Positions 49,439-51,888 of a stretch of DNA of 51,888 bases are shown here, piece by piece. The first letter of the stretch is position 1. Each line of letters opens with the position of its first letter. The translations under genes were made by a program, and so were the position numbers. The notes under the pieces are model-generated. The model was not told the DNA's origin. It did no database searches and saw only the letters and a list, made by a program, of their open reading frames with translations. The stretch is from Alphaproteobacteria bacterium. Lineage in GTDB: Bacteria > Pseudomonadota > Alphaproteobacteria > Rhizobiales > Xanthobacteraceae. The stretch is taken from contig JAPLPD010000146.1 of NCBI GenBank assembly GCA_026400395.1, positions 1-51,888 of the forward strand. Reading direction: 5' to 3'.

Positions 49439-50131
49439 ATGCCGCCGGAAACCTCCGCCCTTCAGATGATCCTGACCGCCGACCCGACGCTGTGGGCGAT
49501 CGTTCGGTTGTCGCTGATTGTCAGCCTGAGCGCGGTGGTTCTTGCCGCGCTGATCGGCATACCGCTCGGCGCGTTCGTGGCGCTGACCCGCTTTCGCGGA
49601 CGCGAGGGCTTCATCGTGCTGCTGAATGCGCTGATGGGTTTGCCGCCGGTCGTTGTCGGGCTTGCGGTCTATCTGCTGCTGTCGCGCGCCGGCCCGCTTG
49701 GGCCGCTGGGGCTGTTGTTCACGCCCGCGGCGATGGTGGTGGCGCAGACCGTTCTGGTGACGCCGATCATCGCGGCGCTGTCGCGGCAGACCATCGAGGA
49801 TTTGTGGACCGAGTACCGAGACGAACTGACAGCGATGGATGTGGGACCGTTCGCGCGCGTGGCCACGCTGATCTGGGACGGGCGCTTCAGTCTCGTCGTT
49901 GCGCTGCTCGCGGGCTTTGGCCGCGCGGCGGCTGAGGTCGGCGCCATCATCATCGTCGGCGGCAACATCGACGGCTTCACCCGCACCATGACCACCGCCA
50001 TCGCGCTGGAAACCTCCAAAGGCGATCTGCCGCTGGCGATCGGGCTCGGCGTTGTGCTGATCGGCATCGTCATCATCATCAATGCGCTCGCGTGGATGCT
50101 GCGGCGGGCCGGCGAACGGATGGCGGGTTAG
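49439..50131 (+). CDS. tupB: Tungstate ABC transporter permease TupB
   Basis: This 230-residue permease has five to six hydrophobic segments, the NALMGLPPVVVGLAVYLLLS motif and the ABC-coupling loop YRDELTAMDVGPFARVATLI, followed by AGFGRAAAEVGAIIIVGGNI, which is characteristic of TupB rather than ModB. The gene starts a plus-strand unit with tupC (two bases downstream) and tupA. It forms the membrane channel for tungstate uptake. Confidence 0.9.
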   Translation: MPPETSALQMILTADPTLWAIVRLSLIVSLSAVVLAALIGIPLGAFVALTRFRGREGFIVLLNALMGLPPVVVGLAVYLLLSRAGPLGPLGLLFTPAAMVVAQTVLVTPIIAALSRQTIEDLWTEYRDELTAMDVGPFARVATLIWDGRFSLVVALLAGFGRAAAEVGAIIIVGGNIDGFTRTMTTAIALETSKGDLPLAIGLGVVLIGIVIIINALAWMLRRAGERMAG

Positions 50132-50133
50132 CC

Positions 50134-50856
50134 ATGCGCGCGCAGCCCGCCGATCTGCCGATCCAGTTCGAAAGCGTGACGGTCAGCGCCGGCGCGGTGA
50201 ACATCCTCGATGGCCTGTCGCTGGTTATTGGCGCCGGGGCGCCGACGATGGTGATCGGCCCCAATGGCGCCGGCAAGACCACGCTGCTGCGCGTGGCGAT
50301 GGGCCTGATTGCTCCGTCGCGCGGTGTGGTGACCTGGGACGGTGTCGCCGCTGTGCCGCCGGCCCGGCGCGCGATCGTGTTTCAGCGCCCGGCCATGCTT
50401 CGGCGCAGCGCCGCCGACAACATCCGCTATGCGTTGAACGCCGCCGGTATTCCGCGCGGGCGGCACGACGCGCGGATTGGCGAGTTGCTGGCGCTGGTCG
50501 GCCTCGACGCTTTTGGCACACGCCCGGCGCGGCGATTGTCCGGCGGCGAACAGCAACGGCTTGCGCTGGCCCGCGCGCTGGCGCGCGACCCGTCGGTGCT
50601 GTTTCTCGACGAGCCGACAGCGAGTCTCGATCCCGCCGCCACCAAGGCGGTCGAGGACATTGTCCGCGCCGTCGCCGCGCGCGGCATCAAGGTGGTGATG
50701 GCGACTCACGATCTCGGCGAGGCGCGGCGGCTCGCCGGCGATGTCGTAGTTTTGCATCGCGGGCGCGTGGTCGAAAACTCACCGGCCGATGAATTCTTTC
50801 GTTCACCGCGGACCGCCGAGGCGAGGACGTTCCTCGCCGGCGATCTGCTGCTTTAG
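50134..50856 (+). CDS. tupC: Tungstate ABC transporter ATP-binding protein TupC
   Basis: This 240-residue ABC ATPase has Walker A GPNGAGKT at 42-49, the Q-loop VFQRPAMLRRSAADN, signature LSGGEQQ at 135-141, Walker B VLFLDEP at 155-161 and switch His in MATHDLGEARRLAG. The Q-loop context RRSA..NIRYAL is typical of TupC. No TOBE domain is present, as expected. The ATG at 50134 follows tupB by two bases; the longer frame to 50092 overlaps it. A 24-base gap leads to tupA. Confidence 0.9.
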   Translation: MRAQPADLPIQFESVTVSAGAVNILDGLSLVIGAGAPTMVIGPNGAGKTTLLRVAMGLIAPSRGVVTWDGVAAVPPARRAIVFQRPAMLRRSAADNIRYALNAAGIPRGRHDARIGELLALVGLDAFGTRPARRLSGGEQQRLALARALARDPSVLFLDEPTASLDPAATKAVEDIVRAVAARGIKVVMATHDLGEARRLAGDVVVLHRGRVVENSPADEFFRSPRTAEARTFLAGDLLL

Positions 50857-50880
50857 GCCCACCCCGGATTGGAGAAGCCG

Positions 50881-51720
50881 ATGCTGTCTCGCCGTTTGTT
50901 GCTCGCGCTTGCCGCACTCTTAATCGCTTCGCCGGCCGTCGCCCAGGACAAATCCATCGTCGTCGCCTCCACCACATCGACGCAGGATTCCGGCCTGTTC
51001 GGCCATCTGCTGCCGATTTTCAAGCAGAAGACAGGCATCGACGTGAAGGTCGTCGCCCAGGGCACCGGTCAGGCGCTCGACACCGGCCGGCGCGGCGACG
51101 CCGATGTGGTGTTGGTGCATGCTAAATCCGCCGAGGAGAAATTCATGTCGGAGGGCTTCGGCGTGAAGCGTTATCCGGTCATGTACAACGACTTCGTCCT
51201 GATCGGGCCGATGAGCGATCCGGCTGGCATCAAGGGCAGCAAGGACATCGTCGCCGCGCTCAAGGCGATCAAGGCGAAGTCCGCGCCGTTCATCTCGCGC
51301 GGCGACAAGAGCGGCACCCACATTGCCGAGATCAATCTCTGGAAGGCCGCCGGCATCGACATCGAGAAGGAGATGTCCGCGAAGACCTTGGGCGACTGGT
51401 ACAAGGCGATCGGGCAGGGCATGGGCGCTGCGCTCAATACCGCGTCGGCGTCGAACGCCTATGTGCTGACCGACCGGGGCACCTGGCTTGCGTTCAAGAA
51501 TCGCGGCGAACTGGGCATCGCGGTCGAGGGCGACAAGCAGTTGTTCAATCAGTACGGCGTCATGCTGGTCAATCCGGCCAAGCATGCATCCGTGAAGAAG
51601 GAACTGGGTCAGCTGTTCGTCGATTGGCTCGTTTCGCCGGAAGGCCAGAGCGCGATCGCCGGCTACAAGATCGGCGGCGAGCAGTTGTTCTATCCGAACG
51701 CCGGCGATACGGGGGCTTGA
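50881..51720 (+). CDS. tupA: Tungstate-binding periplasmic protein TupA
   Basis: This 279-residue protein has a signal peptide (LLLALAALLIASPAVA-QDK) and the TupA oxyanion motif TTSTQDSGL at residues 31-39, then VVAQGTGQALDTGRRGDADV, LVHAKSAEEKFMSEGFGVKR, the FISRGDKSGTH loop and the late SNAYVLTDRGTWLAF. The ATG at 50881 has GGAG eight bases upstream; a TTG at 50869 is an alternative. It closes the tupBCA unit and binds tungstate with high selectivity in characterised relatives. Confidence 0.94.
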   Translation: MLSRRLLLALAALLIASPAVAQDKSIVVASTTSTQDSGLFGHLLPIFKQKTGIDVKVVAQGTGQALDTGRRGDADVVLVHAKSAEEKFMSEGFGVKRYPVMYNDFVLIGPMSDPAGIKGSKDIVAALKAIKAKSAPFISRGDKSGTHIAEINLWKAAGIDIEKEMSAKTLGDWYKAIGQGMGAALNTASASNAYVLTDRGTWLAFKNRGELGIAVEGDKQLFNQYGVMLVNPAKHASVKKELGQLFVDWLVSPEGQSAIAGYKIGGEQLFYPNAGDTGA

Positions 51721-51784
51721 GACGTACCCGGCGCGGCGTGCTGTGATTCCGCTACGGTTCTGCGGCGCTCACAAAACAACGGTC

Positions 51785-51860
51785 GTCATGCCCGGGCTTG
51801 ACCCGGGCATCCATCCTTTTGGTGAAGAAGCAGGATCGCCGGGTCAGGCCCGGCGATGAC
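51785..51860. repeat. REP-like palindrome pair, family 2
   Basis: The left half GTCATGCCCGGGCTTGACCC, continuing to GGGCATCCAT, and the right half CAGGATCGCCGGGTCAGGCC, continuing to CGGCGATGAC, are inverted copies sixteen bases apart. This is the same arrangement as at 14140-14215, but the left and right variants are swapped (CCCGGG type on the left, GCCGGG type on the right). It lies downstream of tupA and may continue beyond the window. Confidence 0.85.
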
Positions 51861-51888
51861 GGTGGTGTTCGCCGGTACCGCCGCTAAA

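Overview
The window is GC-rich, densely coding DNA with no rRNA, tRNA, CRISPR array or insertion sequence that I can recognise. Gene content points to an alphaproteobacterium of the order Hyphomicrobiales, probably near Bradyrhizobium, Rhodopseudomonas or Pseudolabrys: many orphan Bug/TctC receptors, a map-radC pair, TRAP transporters, and REP-like palindromes starting GTCATTCCGGGG or GTCATGCCCGGG. The genus is an inference from gene families, not a match to a reference.

Bases 1-18000 look like an aromatic or organic-acid catabolic region. It holds two extradiol-dioxygenase-like VOC proteins, an RraA-type aldolase-like protein, four Bug receptors, a polysaccharide-deacetylase-like hydrolase, a broken NAD-malic enzyme, two ACMSD-type amidohydrolases (one frameshifted), a quinone-oxidoreductase-like MDR protein, a fumarylacetoacetate-hydrolase-family protein, a GlcG/HbpS protein, a beta-hydroxyacid dehydrogenase, a two-domain Inh protein and an HpaB-type flavin monooxygenase. 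Bases 18000-21600 hold an EAL-domain remnant and a complete TRAP transporter (DctP, DctQ, DctM). Bases 21600-26400 hold a family-9 glycosyltransferase, radC, map, a divergent HxlR regulator / FMN-reductase pair and a pirin.

Bases 26388-32330 run on the minus strand: an AlgX-like/MBOAT O-acetylation pair (the AlgX-like gene frameshifted), sfsA, another Bug receptor, a shortened DenD-like dehydrogenase, a GNAT acetyltransferase and, overlapping it, an isocitrate-lyase/PEP-mutase-family protein that runs to 33171. An FMN-dependent hydroxyacid oxidase, a solute-binding protein and an IlvD/Edd dehydratase follow, a set that suggests sugar-acid and hydroxyacid metabolism. Bases 37200-38300 carry two related small exported proteins flanking a two-pore-helix ion-channel-like protein. 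Then come an aminotransferase, an MliC-like lipoprotein-type inhibitor, an MscS channel, an EamA exporter, a BKACE-family enzyme, a degraded GIY-YIG nuclease enclosed by inverted REP-like palindromes, and a K+/H+ antiporter. The window ends with a B12-binding-like protein and a putative transport protein next to modABC (minus strand), divergent from tupBCA (plus strand), and a final palindrome pair.

Two themes stand out. First, there is an unusual density of lesions: at least four genes carry frameshifts or stops, one is a remnant, two have internal in-frame deletions and one has ATA where its ATG should be. This means either genuine gene decay or indel-prone sequence. Second, two families of palindromic repeats are arranged as inverted pairs, and one pair encloses a small nuclease gene. 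That palindrome-nuclease-palindrome unit is my best candidate for an undescribed mobile element.
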